Of a stretch of DNA of 64,000 bases, positions 45,254 through 57,566 are shown piece by piece. Numbering within the stretch: the first letter of the stretch is position 1; each line of letters starts with the position of its first letter. This stretch comes from Aurifilum marmelostoma (taxonomy: Eukaryota > Ascomycota > Sordariomycetes > Diaporthales > Cryphonectriaceae), in the NCBI GenBank assembly GCA_027559495.1, contig JAMXSV010000003.1, positions 2,852,001 through 2,916,000 of the forward strand. The letters run 5' to 3'. The notes under the pieces are model-generated. The model ran no database searches. It saw only the letters and a list, made by a program, of their open reading frames with translations, and was not told the DNA's origin. The translations under genes and the position numbers were made by a program.

Positions 45254-45993
45254 TCACGCGGCCATGGCGGCCTCCTTCATCTGCGGGCCGCCGACGCGCT
45301 GCTCAAACTGCATCTGGGTCTTTCCAGGCCCGCTGCCCCTCCGGAGACCGGCAGAGTGGCCCCGAAGGGCATCCTTGAAAGTGAAGGCGGTGGTGGCGGC
45401 CCAGAGGGCGAACTCGAATGCGCCAAAGACGGTGGCGGCGCGTGCGGAGCCGCAGACAGCGCCGCGGCAGAAGAGGAGGCGGGACAGGAAGACAGCCATG
45501 GCCACGAAGCCGGCGAAGTAGAAGACGACGTTGGTTGCCTCGAGGGAGAGAACGGCCCAGGGGTGGTGGACTGTTGTATTTCGGGGGGAGGAGTGGTGAT
45601 TAGCTATTGTGTTGGGCACCAGTAGTTGCGGGAGTGGACAAGGAGCGGAAATTGGACTGGACAGGTGGTTGAACTCACACTTGGGCATAAACCTAGGAGC
45701 CACCTCGAGATAGGCGATGGAGAGGAGAGTGAAGAGGGGCACAAAGACCAGGAAGTTGACCTGGGACGGCGACGACGTAAGGGTGTCAACATTGTACCAA
45801 TTAGCGACTAGATTTGCACATTTTCAGTCAGCGATCAATCATCAATCTCTTACGTCGTGAAATAGACATCATGAAGATTATTGAAGATGAATATCAAAAT
45901 TGACGTACCATATGCTGAGAGGCCGAGAATGACAACAGCACAGACGGCCTGCACGGCGCGCAAGGCGAGCATCACTGGGAAACCGAAACCCAT
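45254..45993 (-). CDS. MARVEL-domain membrane protein
   Basis: Four-helix MARVEL-type protein, probably plasma membrane. Minus-strand exons: 45993-45909, 45807-45679 and 45570-45254; 176 aa. First helix: MGFGFPVMLALRAVQAVCAV. Across intron 1: ANWYNVDTLTSSPSQVNFLV, second helix, EVAPRFMPK. Across intron 2 (donor gtgagt): FHHPWAVLSLEATNVVFYFA with the third helix, then LLFCRGAVCGSARAATVFGA and the fourth helix. The C-terminus is hydrophilic, ending MKEAAMAA. The family is common in filamentous fungi; a precise role is not known. The second donor was fixed by phase: the TTC codon is built across the junction. Confidence 0.87.
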
Positions 45994-47817
45994 TTTGATC
46001 ACGAAAAAAAGTAGTCGTCGTTCAAGGATCGTTGTCGTTGTATAATGGCGAAATCGTTTCGCCCAAAGAGAGTATATATTTGTGAGAAAAAAAGACCAGG
46101 CCAGCACGTCTCTAAGGGGAGGGCGAAAAGGTGAAGAGAACAGTAATTTGAGGGAGAGTAGGTAGGTATGTGAGTATCTGCAAGCAACCTGTGCGCTGAA
46201 ATGGTTGGGGACAGGAGAGAGAAAGATGGAGGGAGCGGTAGAGAGGAAGAAAGGAAGAAAACAGAATTGGCAAACAATTAAGAAGACCACGTTCCAGGGC
46301 TGGGAAATCCCTATAAGATGTGGGAAATGAGGTGTGTGGCGTGGTGTGTGGTGCATGCAGAGAAAGAGCATTGAGCATGAGATGAGACCCGGAGTAGTTC
46401 GAGTGCTGTCGATGCGCAGCAACAGAATTACCCGGGATTACACCGCTTAGGGTTTAGTCGAACACGCCTCGATTGGCATCCTGAAGCCCTTTTGAAACGC
46501 GGGCTTGGCAGCGTCCCCCCGGCCCTTGATCTTCCCTCTATGTGTACTTAATCCTCTGTCCCCTGGTTACTGCGTCCGACAGGGCACAGCATCAATGCTA
46601 CTCTGGTTCAGAGAACTGGGTCGGGGGATAGATGTGCACCCATGGGAGGGCTGCAGCTTGGGCCCTGGCCGGTGGAGGTCCTGCTAAGTATACTCGTAAC
46701 CGCCCGTGACTGGTGAGTCGGCGCCTAAACATCAGTGGTACAATTGCTATGCAGCACGAGTAGGTGGTGCCGTGACTTGTTACCCAGGCGGATGGGACGG
46801 CTGGACTAGAGAGTCGACTCATCTTTTCTCGCGTTTGAAGTGTACAAACTAGACGATTCCACTCGAGTCTCGTTTGTGACCCGGGCCGAGAGAGCATGGT
46901 ACTATTTTTTTTTTCTTTCTATACTGCGTCTCGCCTGGTGTTCCTAGATTGTCAATATTCAAAGTACATACAGTAGTAGTAACTGACGCAGCAACATGAT
47001 CATCCACACGCACACACATAGATTGAATGATCGACCTCGACAGAAAGGTGGACTGGACGCGTGGAGGGCGGTGGGGCCCGGTTGTGAAGTCGAGTGACTG
47101 GAGAAACATCTTGTTTTGCTGGGCTGGTCTGTCTCGTTTTCGCCGGCCAAAAGACTCCTCGACACCTTGGCAGTCTCTGAACAGTAAGAGCACACGGTTG
47201 ATGGTCTTGGCCGCACCCGTGTGATATACTCAGAAGAGGGGATAGGGTTTGCCGGGACCCCATCACGCACTGTAGCCGTCGACGAGCTCCATCCTGCCAA
47301 GATGAGGGTTTGCCAGGTGCCGACGAGTCTTGAGTTTGGTATTGCCGTGTGAGCTTCTAATTATGAGGTTGCCAAGCCATCACGAGACTTGAGAACTCGC
47401 AGCCAAGAAGACCCTGGATGAGGGTCTGTGCGAAGCTCTGAGAAGAAATAGCCTCCCGAACAGACCTTAAAAAGAGAGGCCGACGACGGTGTGTGGACGA
47501 GGGCTCGGCTCTTGGAGAAGCGTGCTATGATTGTCTACGTGGCATCGCCAAAATGTGCCCTACTGAGTAGTTCTAGCTGTGCTGATCCTATACACAGAGC
47601 GCGAGAAATCTCTATCAGTCAAAACGGCGTCGAGAAGTGGTTCAACGAGGAAGGCCAACACGGCCATGCTTACCTCGACTCTACGTGCTTATTTTACTTT
47701 GTGGTGTACCGGAAAGAAGTACCCAAGTATTCGGTAGCGAGACCGTCGACAGCCTTTGAGTATGTGAGACTAAGCAGATCTGGCATCTGATCAGGTATCA
47801 AGCAGCACTATCTTTGT

Positions 47818-47841
47818 CACGGCCACCGTGCAGTGGCCGTG
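47818..47841. repeat. Perfect 9-bp inverted repeat, 6-nt loop
   Basis: cacggccac, spacer cgtgca, gtggccgtg. Not in a coding region; far from either neighbouring start, so neither terminator nor operator can be assigned. Confidence 0.6.
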
Positions 47842-47952
47842 TGTTAGTGGGGGATGCCCCCCCCGGCCGCCATGATGTGTGGTAGCTAACAAGGAGAGAC
47901 GCCACAAACCATCACACATGCAACGCACATTGTCTCTCCCTTTTTTTGATAG

Positions 47953-47988
47953 ATATATATATATATACACGTCCGTATATATATATAC
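47953..47988. repeat. (AT)n microsatellite pair
   Basis: Two AT tracts separated by a short acacgtccg spacer. Confidence 0.75.
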
Positions 47989-48731
47989 ACATCATTTGGT
48001 ACCTAACGCCAGCCTCTGATTTTTGAGGCGTCGTCAATTTGATATTAGTGAGCCTCGGTTGGACGAGTGCTGGATCCGCTCTTGTCTCCCAGGAACAGTT
48101 GACACGTTTAAGTAGAGTCTCTTTACCATGGCGTGCACGATAATTACGGAACTGTGCTGTCTGGGGCGGTAACCTTTCTCCCCAGCAGTAGTGCGAGCAA
48201 GCTAGCTCAAGCTATCTCTTGTTCTATTTGTTGCCGGCCTCTCGGACTCGGCCTCGTCCCTCCTCTCTACCAATAGCGATGGTGTAGTCTGGCAATGTGC
48301 CGAGGCACTCGGGAGACCCACCGAGACTTGAGCTGGTCATCCGCGCCCCGTGCAGTTTCCCCGGACTCTCAATAGGAACGCCTACCTCATATGTAATCCA
48401 TAACGATCCCTCGAGAGCTACCGGATTCTCCTATTTCCTTTTCTGATCGCCATGTGCAAATAGCGCACTTCCGCCCTTCTCTTTGTCCCTTTCTCTCCCA
48501 CCGATTGTACTCCTCCAGAACTGCACCATTGTTGCAAGTTTTGGCTTGTGACAACGGTCTCCCACCACCAGAGGCACTGACGACAGTCTAGCATCTCTCG
48601 AACCTCTCACCTTGTCCGGTTAGCGCGCCTCTCTCTTTTCTCTCGAGGATATCTCTTGACTTTCTTCGTCATTAGCTAACAGGATTGTGTGCGCTTAGAA
48701 ACTGCTCTACCCTCCCTCCCTCTACCCCAAG

Positions 48732-51025
48732 ATGCGTCCCGATCCACAGGTCAAGGCGCTCCTCGAGAAGTGCGCGACACCTCCACCCGCCGGCTCTCCT
48801 TACAGTCTCCCGATTCCCGGCTCTGAGCGCGAGAACCGATCTCCTGTATACCGCAACTGGTCCTTCCGCGATGGGCCCCTCATGGAGAGGCTCGAGCCTC
48901 ACGTCTATACGTTTCACGACCTCTTCGAGGAGGCCTGGCAGGCCCGCCCAAACAAGCGCATGCTGGGGTGGAGGCCCTGGAATCCCGCAACCAAGACGTG
49001 GGAGCCCAAATATGTCTGGATGACCTATGCCGACGTTGCTGAGCGGAGAAAGAACTTTGGTGCGGGTATCGTGGAGCTGCACAACAAGGTTGGCATCACG
49101 GCGCCAAAGTATGGTGTTGGCATCTGGGCCCAGAACCGGCCCGAGTGGCAGATCACGGGTACGTTGACATTCACCCTACTTGGGGCTCTGTAGGGCTTGC
49201 TTGAGTGCTGATAAGAAGAAAATAGAGCTGGCCCTGGTCAGCCAGTCCTTGTACCCGGTCACGCTGTACGAGACCCTCGGCCCTCAGACGACCGAGTACA
49301 TCATCAACCATGGTGAGCTGGCCTGCGTGGTCTGCTCCTTGCCTCACGTCCCGACCTTGTTGAAGATCGCGTCCAAGGTTCCCACCCTCAAGCTCATCAT
49401 CACCCTCGACTCCCTGGACGAAGGCGAGATGGTTGGACACTCCAAGCGCGAGCTGCTTAACAAGCTGGCAGCCGACAGCGGCATTGAGATATACTCCATA
49501 ACCGAGGTGGAGACACTGGGGCTCGAGTCTGGGAGGCAAATGCGGCCGCCCAAGAAGGACGACATCTTCACCATCAACTACACATCTGGCACCACGGGCA
49601 ACCCCAAGGGTGTTGTTCTGGATCACGGCAACGCCGTTGCCGGCATCTCATGTGCTCGGTCCACCGGTACTGTGAAGGAGGGCGATATCCACTTCTCCTA
49701 CCTGCCGTTGGCACACATCTTCGGACGCATGGCTGACCAGGCCGCTTTTATCGCCGGTGCTCCGGTGGGATACTTTCACGGTGACATACCGACCCTGGTG
49801 GAGGATCTGAAGATCCTGAGGCCAACGGGCTTTATGTCCGTGCCCCGTCTCTACAACCGCTTCCAAGCCGCCATCACCCAGGCGACCGTCGAGGCCGAGG
49901 GCTTCAGAGGTGCGCTCTCCCGACATGTGATCAACACCAAGAAGGCCAACATGAAACTGCCCCTGGGCAAGGCCACCAACAAGCACTTCCTCTATGACAG
50001 AATATGGACCCCCAAGGTGCTGGCAGCCGTCGGTCTGGACCGTGCGCACTCGATGGTCAGCGGTAGTGCCCAGCTGGACCCTGACGTCCAGACGTTCCTG
50101 CGTGCAGCCTTTGGCAACAACTTTGCCCAGGGTTTCGGCATGACGGAGACGTACGCCGTGGGCATGGTCCAATACAGCAACGACTACACCACAGGGAACC
50201 TGGGTGCTGTTATGCCCTTTGTGGAGGCCTGTCTCGAGTCCGCTCCTGATCTGGAGTACACGGTCCACGACAAGCCCAACCCGCGCGGCGAGCTACTCAT
50301 CCGTGGCCCTATCCTGTTCAAGGGCTACTACAAGAACGAGGAGGAGACCAAGAAGACGCTCGACCCCGATGGTTGGTTCCACACGGGTGATATCTGCGAG
50401 ATAGACAACCTCGGCCGCTTCAAGATCATCGATCGCAAGAAAAACGTGCTCAAGCTGGCCCAGGGCGAGTACATCTCGCCCGAGCGCATCGAGAACGTCT
50501 ACCTCGGCAGCAGCTCCATCATCCAGATGGCCTATGTGCACGGCGAGCCCAGCAAGGACTGCCTGGTGGCTATCTTCGGCATTGACCCGGAAGCCTTTGC
50601 TCCGTATGCCAGCAAGATCCTCAAGAAGAGTGTCCCAGCGGGCGACCATGCCGCGCTCAAGCAGGCCGCCAACGATCCTCAGGTCAGGAAGGCATTCCTG
50701 AAGCAGCTTGACGACATTGGAAAGAGGCACAAGTTTAATAGCTACGAGAGGGTGAGGAACTGTTACATGGATATCGAGCCATTTTCTATCGACAATGAGC
50801 TCTTCACGCCGACGTAAGCCGCCCCCCTCTCCCTCCCTTTCACACACAATTTCCAGGGGCTCCACCTTTCTCATTCTTCCTCCCCGCTACCCTTCGTGGT
50901 GCTAACGTAGACACCACAGTCTCAAGATCAAGCGTCCGCAGACCGCCAGGGCATTCAAGAAGCAAATTGATGATATGTATGATGAGATTGCTAGACAGAG
51001 CGAGCAGACCAAGGCTAAGCTGTAA
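48732..51025 (+). CDS. Long-chain acyl-CoA synthetase (Faa1/Faa4-like)
   Basis: ATP-dependent activation of long-chain fatty acids for lipid synthesis or beta-oxidation. Exons 48732-49158, 49226-50813 and 50920-51025; 706 aa. Seen: YGVGIWAQNRPEWQIT, LVSQSLYPVTLYETLGPQTT joined across intron 1, the AMP-binding signature INYTSGTTGNPKG, the fungal block FSYLPLAHIFGRMADQ, NNFAQGFGMTETYAVGMVQ, DGWFHTGDICEIDNLGRFK and IDRKKNVLKLAQGEYISPER. The end across the last intron reads LKIKRPQTARAFKKQIDDMY and finishes QTKAKL. The C-terminus lacks a PTS1 signal. Cannot be assigned to Faa1 or Faa4 specifically. Confidence 0.95.
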
Positions 51026-52016
51026 ATTTAAACAGCTGTCCTGATTAAACCTCTGTGCTAATTTCTCTACTTTTGTATTACTTCTTGGATGCACCCTGTT
51101 AGAGATTAAAGATATATTGGATCGGTAGGGCTAGAATGGTCGCTCTAGAGCTAGTAATGGGATTAATATAAAATCCGATTTACTGTACAACGCTTTGATT
51201 TCAATCGCTGGACTTTTCGGAACGAATGCCACACGAAAAGATGCCATTGTCTTGGGGGAAAGTAAGTAGTTTGTGTGGAACCGTCCATAGCACGGTTTGG
51301 TGCATTGCAACAAAGCGGGCCTGGGCACTGATTGTGCGGCCATGACACTATAAAAACACAGCATTACAAGCAGTAATGTAATATCAAGTATGCCTGGTGC
51401 CTAAACTATAGCTTTTAGCACGACTATTAAGTTCTATTATGACATGTCCTGAGATTAAGAACATCTTAGAATGTTAACTGTTTCAACAGATTTTCTAAGC
51501 AAAGCTGGTATTTGAGGAGCAGTTTTCACGGTTTCTCTTAGTAGTAATACTAGAGTAATCTAACAGCTTTAACACGCTGTCCAACTTGCAACAGTAAAGC
51601 ATGTTAACTGTGCAACTTGAAATTGGATATCAATAGCTAAAATAGTATTATAAATGCTGAGGTTGAAATATTTTTTAAAAGCTTAAAGCTAGCTTTTTGA
51701 AAATTAAAATGTTTTTACCTTAATTTTAGTGCAAAATATAATTAGCATAATATATATTAGCGTATAATATATATTTGCTTATATAATTTTAGCTTATTAC
51801 ATTATTATTAATTTTTTATAAAAAAAAAACTTAACTTTATAAAATAAAATTCAATGTTAAAACGCAAATTAGAAAATGCTTAAATCGATACTTAGCTTAT
51901 TTACGACTTTAGCGTTTCAAAAAATAATTAGGTAAGAGCGCGGTTAATAGCATGACGCAACCTTCCTCAACTACATAGTACGCACCCTATTACGAGGCAC
52001 CCTATGCATTTTTGCC
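51026..52016. other. Intergenic with AT-rich relic
   Basis: No gene. Most of it is the AT-rich patch described separately; the downstream gene starts within about 70 bp of its edge. Confidence 0.6.
51380..51950. mobile_element. AT-rich relic, probable RIP-mutated repeat
   Basis: About 570 bp of very AT-rich sequence with many TA, TTA and AAA runs (for example the taatatatattagcg and aattttttataaaa areas) in an otherwise GC-balanced window. No open frame or terminal repeats survive. RIP-degraded transposon is the usual source in this fungal class; inferred from composition only. Confidence 0.55.
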
Positions 52017-55000
52017 ATGACGCTGCCTTCTCAACACGTCGCCGGAGAGGTCATCGACCTCACTGGCGATAGTGATGATGATGGCGGCGGTCGCAGCAGC
52101 AGCAGCCAGCCCACGCATCGCTTCCCGAAGCAGGCTTCACCATTCGCCGCAGTCGAGCCTCCTGCCAAACGCGTGAAGCTCACCAATGGTCAACATGCCC
52201 AAGCAGTCTCGGCAGCGCTCATAGAGCGCTATGCCGACGCTGGCGCGAGGGAAGCAGCTTTAGGTGACACAGGCATACACCAGAGCAAGCTTAGGAACAA
52301 GGTGAGATATGCCCACCTGCTACGACCTGGGATCAGGAGGTGTCTACGCGAACGCGTCTCGCTAATGTCTACTCTTGGCCCCTTCATAGCTCGCAGAGGT
52401 GCTACACCACCAGTTTGGCAAGCGCGTTGCACAACACCATGGCTCCATATCGGGTGCTCTCCACGAGAACATTATCGCGTCTATGAAGGAGCATTTGTCG
52501 TACTTGACTACCCTGCTGGTAAGAAGCAAAGGACACTCCAGGAGGGGAAGTGAACCAGCTTTTGGACTAACGCGCCTCACTTAACACTCAGGAATGCCGC
52601 CAAACGCCCCTCGCGCGGTCTCAGCCCATGGCCCCACCCGCTACAGTTGCTCGACCTCGACCTCGACCTTCTCCTCTCGCCTCAAGCCACCCATCAAATT
52701 CGATATGGAACGGCCTCGCCCACCTTGACGCGCCGGGAGCCAGCCCTGCAGCTGAAATGCTCAGCTATGCCCCGACTGCAGTCTCTTCGCACACAGAGCC
52801 TCGTCCACATGCTCTAGCTCGGCTTACTAGTTGGTCGACGCCTCACGCTGTCCCAGCAGTGAATGGCTCGAGCCCAGCAACCCATGATGACGCGTATCCG
52901 CCAGCACCTTCAGAAGCATCAACGTCAACACCAAAGACCTTGCGTCCTCGCCGAGAGCCTCCCGGGACGCCTACCTCTTCCAGGCAGCAGTCCAAGTCAG
53001 GTGTTTCCACCTCTCCCGCAAACTTCACTTCTCGGGCTAAGAAAGCTGCATGGGCCTCACTGGCGGCAGAAGAGCCCTTCGAGGTTACTACGAACGCCAA
53101 GTCTTACTTTGCGTTAACGCGTCGCCCCTACGTTGGTATCAAGGCAATAGAGGCCATCTTGCGCAGCAATGGTCAGCTAAGGAGGCTGAACCCTTCGCTG
53201 CTGGGCAAGCCGCAGGTCTTTCACGTCGATTTCACCTTGGACGAGATACGCCAGGCTACGCAGGCTGTCTACCATGTCTTTGGGAAAACTTTAAAGAGTC
53301 GCCGCAATGACGAGCCTTATCGGGACCTCGCCAAGCTGCTCAAGAGGTTGAAGAAGCCGAGCGATGTCGGCCGACTCGCAGTCCAGATCGGTTCGCAGTT
53401 TCCAGGACGAGAGGTGGAAGACGTCCGTGCTTTCCTACACGACATCCATTCCTCCCTAGATGATGTCCTGAAATCGCGAGCTGTCGTCAAGACCCTCCAG
53501 ACAGGGCAGGTCTTATCGCTCGAGAAAGACTCGTACGACTCGCGTGGAGAAGACCTTCGCGAGAGTCGCCTCTCTTCTCTCCTGCTGTCAAGGGAGATGT
53601 CAGGAAATAAGCTGGGCATAACCAGAAGCCTTGTGAATCTCGAGAACGAGTGTCGCAAGGTCCTTGAGGATGGGCTGGAGATGCGGTGCGAGTTCACAAA
53701 CTGTGCTGGAGATCTGTCGACGATTAGCTGGGTGTCCAATCAGACTTATCTGGCCGGGTCCACGGTCCACATGGATTCTCACAATCAGCAGTACAACAAG
53801 CCTGGCAATCTGGTTCTGGGCTCTGTTTCCCGCGGCTCGGCTTCCTTGAAGGCCTATCCAGACCACCGAATTCCCCGTCCTTTCGTTGAGCGAGGCGAGA
53901 ACTCGACTGAAGCCATGCGCGAATCCCAGTCCCCATGGCTTTACACCTCTGTTGTATCGTCTGACTACGACGCGATCCATGATCGGGTCTATACCTCCGG
54001 CTTCGACAAGAAGGTGAAAGCCTGGAAGGTTGACCAGGCTGGAGCTTCGATGCGTTGCATCGGTACCTGGGAGCATGAAGGCTCCGTCAACTTCGTCCAA
54101 GCTTCCTTGTTCAACCACCAGGACATGAGCCTGGTTGCTACAGCCGCGGATGTTCCGTCTAATGCTGTCAGGGTCTACCACGTTCCCAAGGACGATAAAC
54201 ATATCGATCAAAGCCAGTTCGTACCTTTCTCATGCTCGAGAATACTGGAGCTGGACGGCACGCCGATGGTCACTGACAAGTGGACATGGTTTCCTTCTAC
54301 GATGAGGTGGGGTATCGAGCAAAGCGTGAGACAGCTTCTTCTGGTCGGCTACTCGCCGCGGAGTCTCACGGGCGATGATAAAGACATCCCGCTCGACCGC
54401 CTGAACACGGGCGAACTCTGCTTATGGGATACCATTTCTGGCAAGCGCGTCACGATCACCAGCGCGAAGACCCAAAACGTCTTTGAAGTTCTCTGGCATC
54501 CAAGTCAGGCAGTGTTCATTGCCGCTACATCGCCCGCGGGATACGCACTCAATTTTGATAGAGTCAAAACACAGGTCCGCATCTTCAATCGTATCGTCGA
54601 CAATGGATACTACACAGGCCTAGCCTTCAGCGAGGTGAAGGCGCTCGACTGCTACGCGGCAGACATCAACGAGCTGACTATCATGCCCAATAGCGCCCTG
54701 TTCTGCTATGTTACCGCTGGCTGTACTGACGGCAAGACATATGTTTGGGACACAGCACTGGGTGATAAGCCCATCCAAGTGCTGGCTCATGGCCGCCCTG
54801 TCGCGGGAGTCGCCGCTGGCGATGATACAGACGATACTGGCGTGAAGTTCACTGCCTGGGGCACAACAATGGATCGCTTTTACACTGGGTCGTCGGACGG
54901 CATCGTCACAGTCTGGAATGTGCGATGCTCGGGAAAGAGGGCCAAGGGCAGAGTCGTTCTCGAGGCTCCAGCACAAATCTCTTTTGGTGCATTCTCTCCA

Positions 55001-55699
55001 GACAAGTCGAAGCTTGTTATTGGCGATGCCAGTGGTCGCGTGTTTGTCTTGTCCGTGGACCACGACGATGGCAGCCCGCCGACATTTGTAGAATTACCAG
55101 GCGGCGTCAAGAAACGCATGCCCACCACGATCACGCCCCACAGCGATCCGCCGCCACCTCCAGGCGTGGCTCCTACAGATGGTCGAGCGCTAGGTCATCG
55201 CTATATCGTCAATCGCCAGCTTCAATACAGCGGCGACCCCACTATCGGCATGGTCAAGGGCCCGAACTACGCGACTACAAGGCTCTACTGCCGTGAGGCG
55301 TATCTTCATAGAGATACGACCATGCCCATGCAAGCTCACTTTGAGGCGTCTCTGCAGGCCAACGTTAAGGCGTGGGCCTACTCGCCCACAAAGACCAAAG
55401 CTTTGAAGCGGGTATCCTACACGCAAGACGAGACGATCGATCCTAAGAAAGCCCAAAAGTCGCTGCTGGAGACTCATAAGAACAACTGCAGACGGGATCT
55501 CGAGTACATGAAGCTCAGCCCAGAAATCCGCGATGTACTTGCCAGTCAGGATGTTGGCGAGAAAGAGTTATACGAGGGTCTCGAGTATTCTGGCATCGTG
55601 GACGACGATGAGGCCGACCTGCGCAGAGCCACAGTCGAGGTTGTGGAGTGGGATCCCACCACAGCCGAATGGGGAGACAAGACTGGCATCTGGGTCTGA
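52017..55699 (+). CDS. Large WD40-repeat protein with N-terminal SUMO-interaction-like motif
   Basis: Exons 52017-52301, 52390-52518 and 52592-55699; 1173 aa. The N-terminus has VIDLTGDSDDD (residues about 12-22), a hydrophobic-acidic SUMO-interaction-type motif, then disordered Pro/Ser-rich sequence. A conserved region around YFALTRRPYVGIKAIEAIL and GSQFPGREVEDVRAFL follows. The C-terminal half holds WD-type blades: VYTSGFDKKVKAWKVD, LCLWDTISGKR, GCTDGKTYVWDT, FYTGSSDGIVTVWNV, and the last ends VEWDPTTAEWGDKTGIWV. I recognise the architecture as a filamentous-fungal WD40 protein but not its function; the motif hints at a nuclear role. No signal peptide or membrane segment. Confidence 0.87.
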
Positions 55700-56409
55700 A
55701 GGTCAATTGCAAGAGCACGAGAGAATGTTGACTCTCATGCTATGCAGCAGACCACTCCTCTTACACACAACACATGTACGATTGGAAGATATGTACGTGT
55801 GTGATGAGAACTATGAAGGCGTCATTTGATGCCACTTACTATGATTCCACCTGCAAGAGTAGGTAGGCCAAGATAGTCAGCTCAGGCTGGATGTAACAAG
55901 AATCCATGACCCATGACCTGTATCTCTGTATGTCTTTCCTCTAGTCGTGTATACTTACATCGTGTGTATATGTTTAAGTCCAGACGCGTGTCACCTTTTC
56001 TTCTTCATCGACATGGGCAGGGTCGCGAAAGGGGTGTATGTAGCTCGTGCTCGCGGCATCCGTGAGAGAGCTCAACACTAGAACAGCCAGAGCCCAACAG
56101 CTGGATCATAGATAGACGTCTGAACAGGTCAAGTGATCTTCATTAAAGCTCGCAACGAAGACATCTTGAAGGCCTCATCGGAACCGCGCGTACTTTGTCA
56201 GCCAGTCGACAGATACCTTCCGTACAGCGGCGGCATTGAAGCGAGACTGAAGATGCCTTTCGGCGACATGACCGTTCGTCTATCAAAACATTTCTTCACT
56301 CATTCCCTGTTTATCTTCGATCCTGTAGAAAGCGCACGCGCGCACACGGTATCACACATCAAATCACGTCCCGTCATTTGAAACCCCGATCTCCAAAAAC
56401 GCCGTCGCT
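55700..56409. other. Intergenic, convergent 3' regions
   Basis: About 0.7 kb between the convergent WD40 and YHM2 genes. No gene seen. Confidence 0.5.
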
Positions 56410-57566
56410 TTAATGCTTAGCGGTGACGGCATCGCCGGTCACCTTTTCAACCATACTCTTGGCCCTGTGAATGAAGAATAACAAAGCGCGTCAGCATTTG
56501 ATTTGGGCCAGAGAGATAATTTGAGGAGTGACAGGAAAGGAGGTGGGGAAAGAGCAGAGTGAAAAAAAAAGAAAGAAGAAAAAAAACTCACATGTCACCA
56601 AGGGCAACCATGCAAATCGTCTGCCACATGCCCAGGCCGATGCGAGGGGTGACACCACGGTACAGACCCTTGACACCGTTGGTCTCGTAGATGTACTTGA
56701 AGGTGTTGCCCACGGTCATCTTCTTGGGGCGGTTGGGGTCCTCCTTCTTGCTCTGCATCTCGACACGGATAACCTCGATGGGCTGGTTCCAGGCGGACAG
56801 GCCGCCGCCAAGCGAAGAGGCGAGGATCTTTTCGGAGGCGCTAAGCTTCTCGCCATGCTCCTTGCCAGTGACCTTGCGGATGCCCTGCTCGGCGAGGCGG
56901 GACAGGCCGAAGCGACTGCCCCAGTTGGTCATCTGGCGGATGGCAACGGCGTTGACGCCCTTGTTGATACCGCGGATGCCCTCGCGGCGATAGATGTCGG
57001 CGAAAGTGGCCCAGGTGGATGGGGGCTTGCCGCCGGCGGAGGCCACCTTGTGCTTGGTGATCTCGACAGTCTTCATGCAGGTGCAGAAGCCCATGGTGGC
57101 GTAGGCCTGGGCCACACCGCCCGTCACGCCACCCGTGATGCCACCGAGAAACTCGGACGCGCCGGCGTTGCGCGCGTAGTACTCGGCCTCGGAGGCAACG
57201 AAGAGGAGCACGGCGCCCTTGGTGGAGGCCTCAATCCAGGCCCAGGGGATAAGGCCCTGGTAGACTATAAAAGACAAAAACGAAAACAGGTCATCAGCAC
57301 GAATATGGGGGAGAAGAGGAGAAGAAGGGTTCCTACGTACAGCCAAGCACACCACCACGGGACCAGATGCGGCCCAGGGCGGTCATGAAGCCGTCGCCAC
57401 GGTGGGCAGCCATGGTGGTCTTGATGACCTCGAGGGGCTGGCCGAGGGTGGTGACCTCGAACATGTTGAGGCCGGCTCCAAGGAGCAGGTTGGAGAACTT
57501 GATAGGCTTCTTCTCCAGCTTCTTCTTCTCCTGGGCAGGAGTCGGCACGGTGGCGACGGCGGACAT
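56410..57566 (-). CDS. YHM2: Mitochondrial citrate/oxoglutarate carrier
   Basis: Inner-membrane SLC25-type carrier exchanging citrate for 2-oxoglutarate, feeding cytosolic NADPH and acetyl units. Minus-strand exons: 57566-57341, 57264-56592 and 56464-56410; 317 aa. Three carrier repeats with signature PxExx[KR] motifs: TTLGQPLEVIKTTMAAHRG, then the middle repeat FCTCMKTVEITKHKVASAGG, and NQPIEVIRVEMQSKKEDPNR. FYQGLIPWAWIEASTKGAVL and IRQMTNWGSRFGLSRLAEQG are Yhm2 hallmarks. The end is MAKSMVEKVTGDAVTAKH. The start MSAVATVPTPAQEKKK was chosen by comparison with the family; the frame stays open to an upstream ATG at 57677, leaving a possible 37-residue extension or a 5' UTR intron. The next gene upstream is citrate synthase, same strand. 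Confidence 0.94.

Larger units (their letters stand above)
45994..48731. other. Divergent intergenic region, gene-poor
   Basis: About 2.7 kb between divergent starts of the MARVEL and acyl-CoA synthetase genes. Holds a 9-bp hairpin (47818-47841) and AT dinucleotide tracts (47953-47988). No gene seen. Confidence 0.5.

Noticed and set aside
44845..45378. 177-codon plus-strand frame overlapping the MARVEL gene 3' end
   Set aside because: Pro/His-rich low-complexity; its 3' part lies antisense to a well-supported exon.
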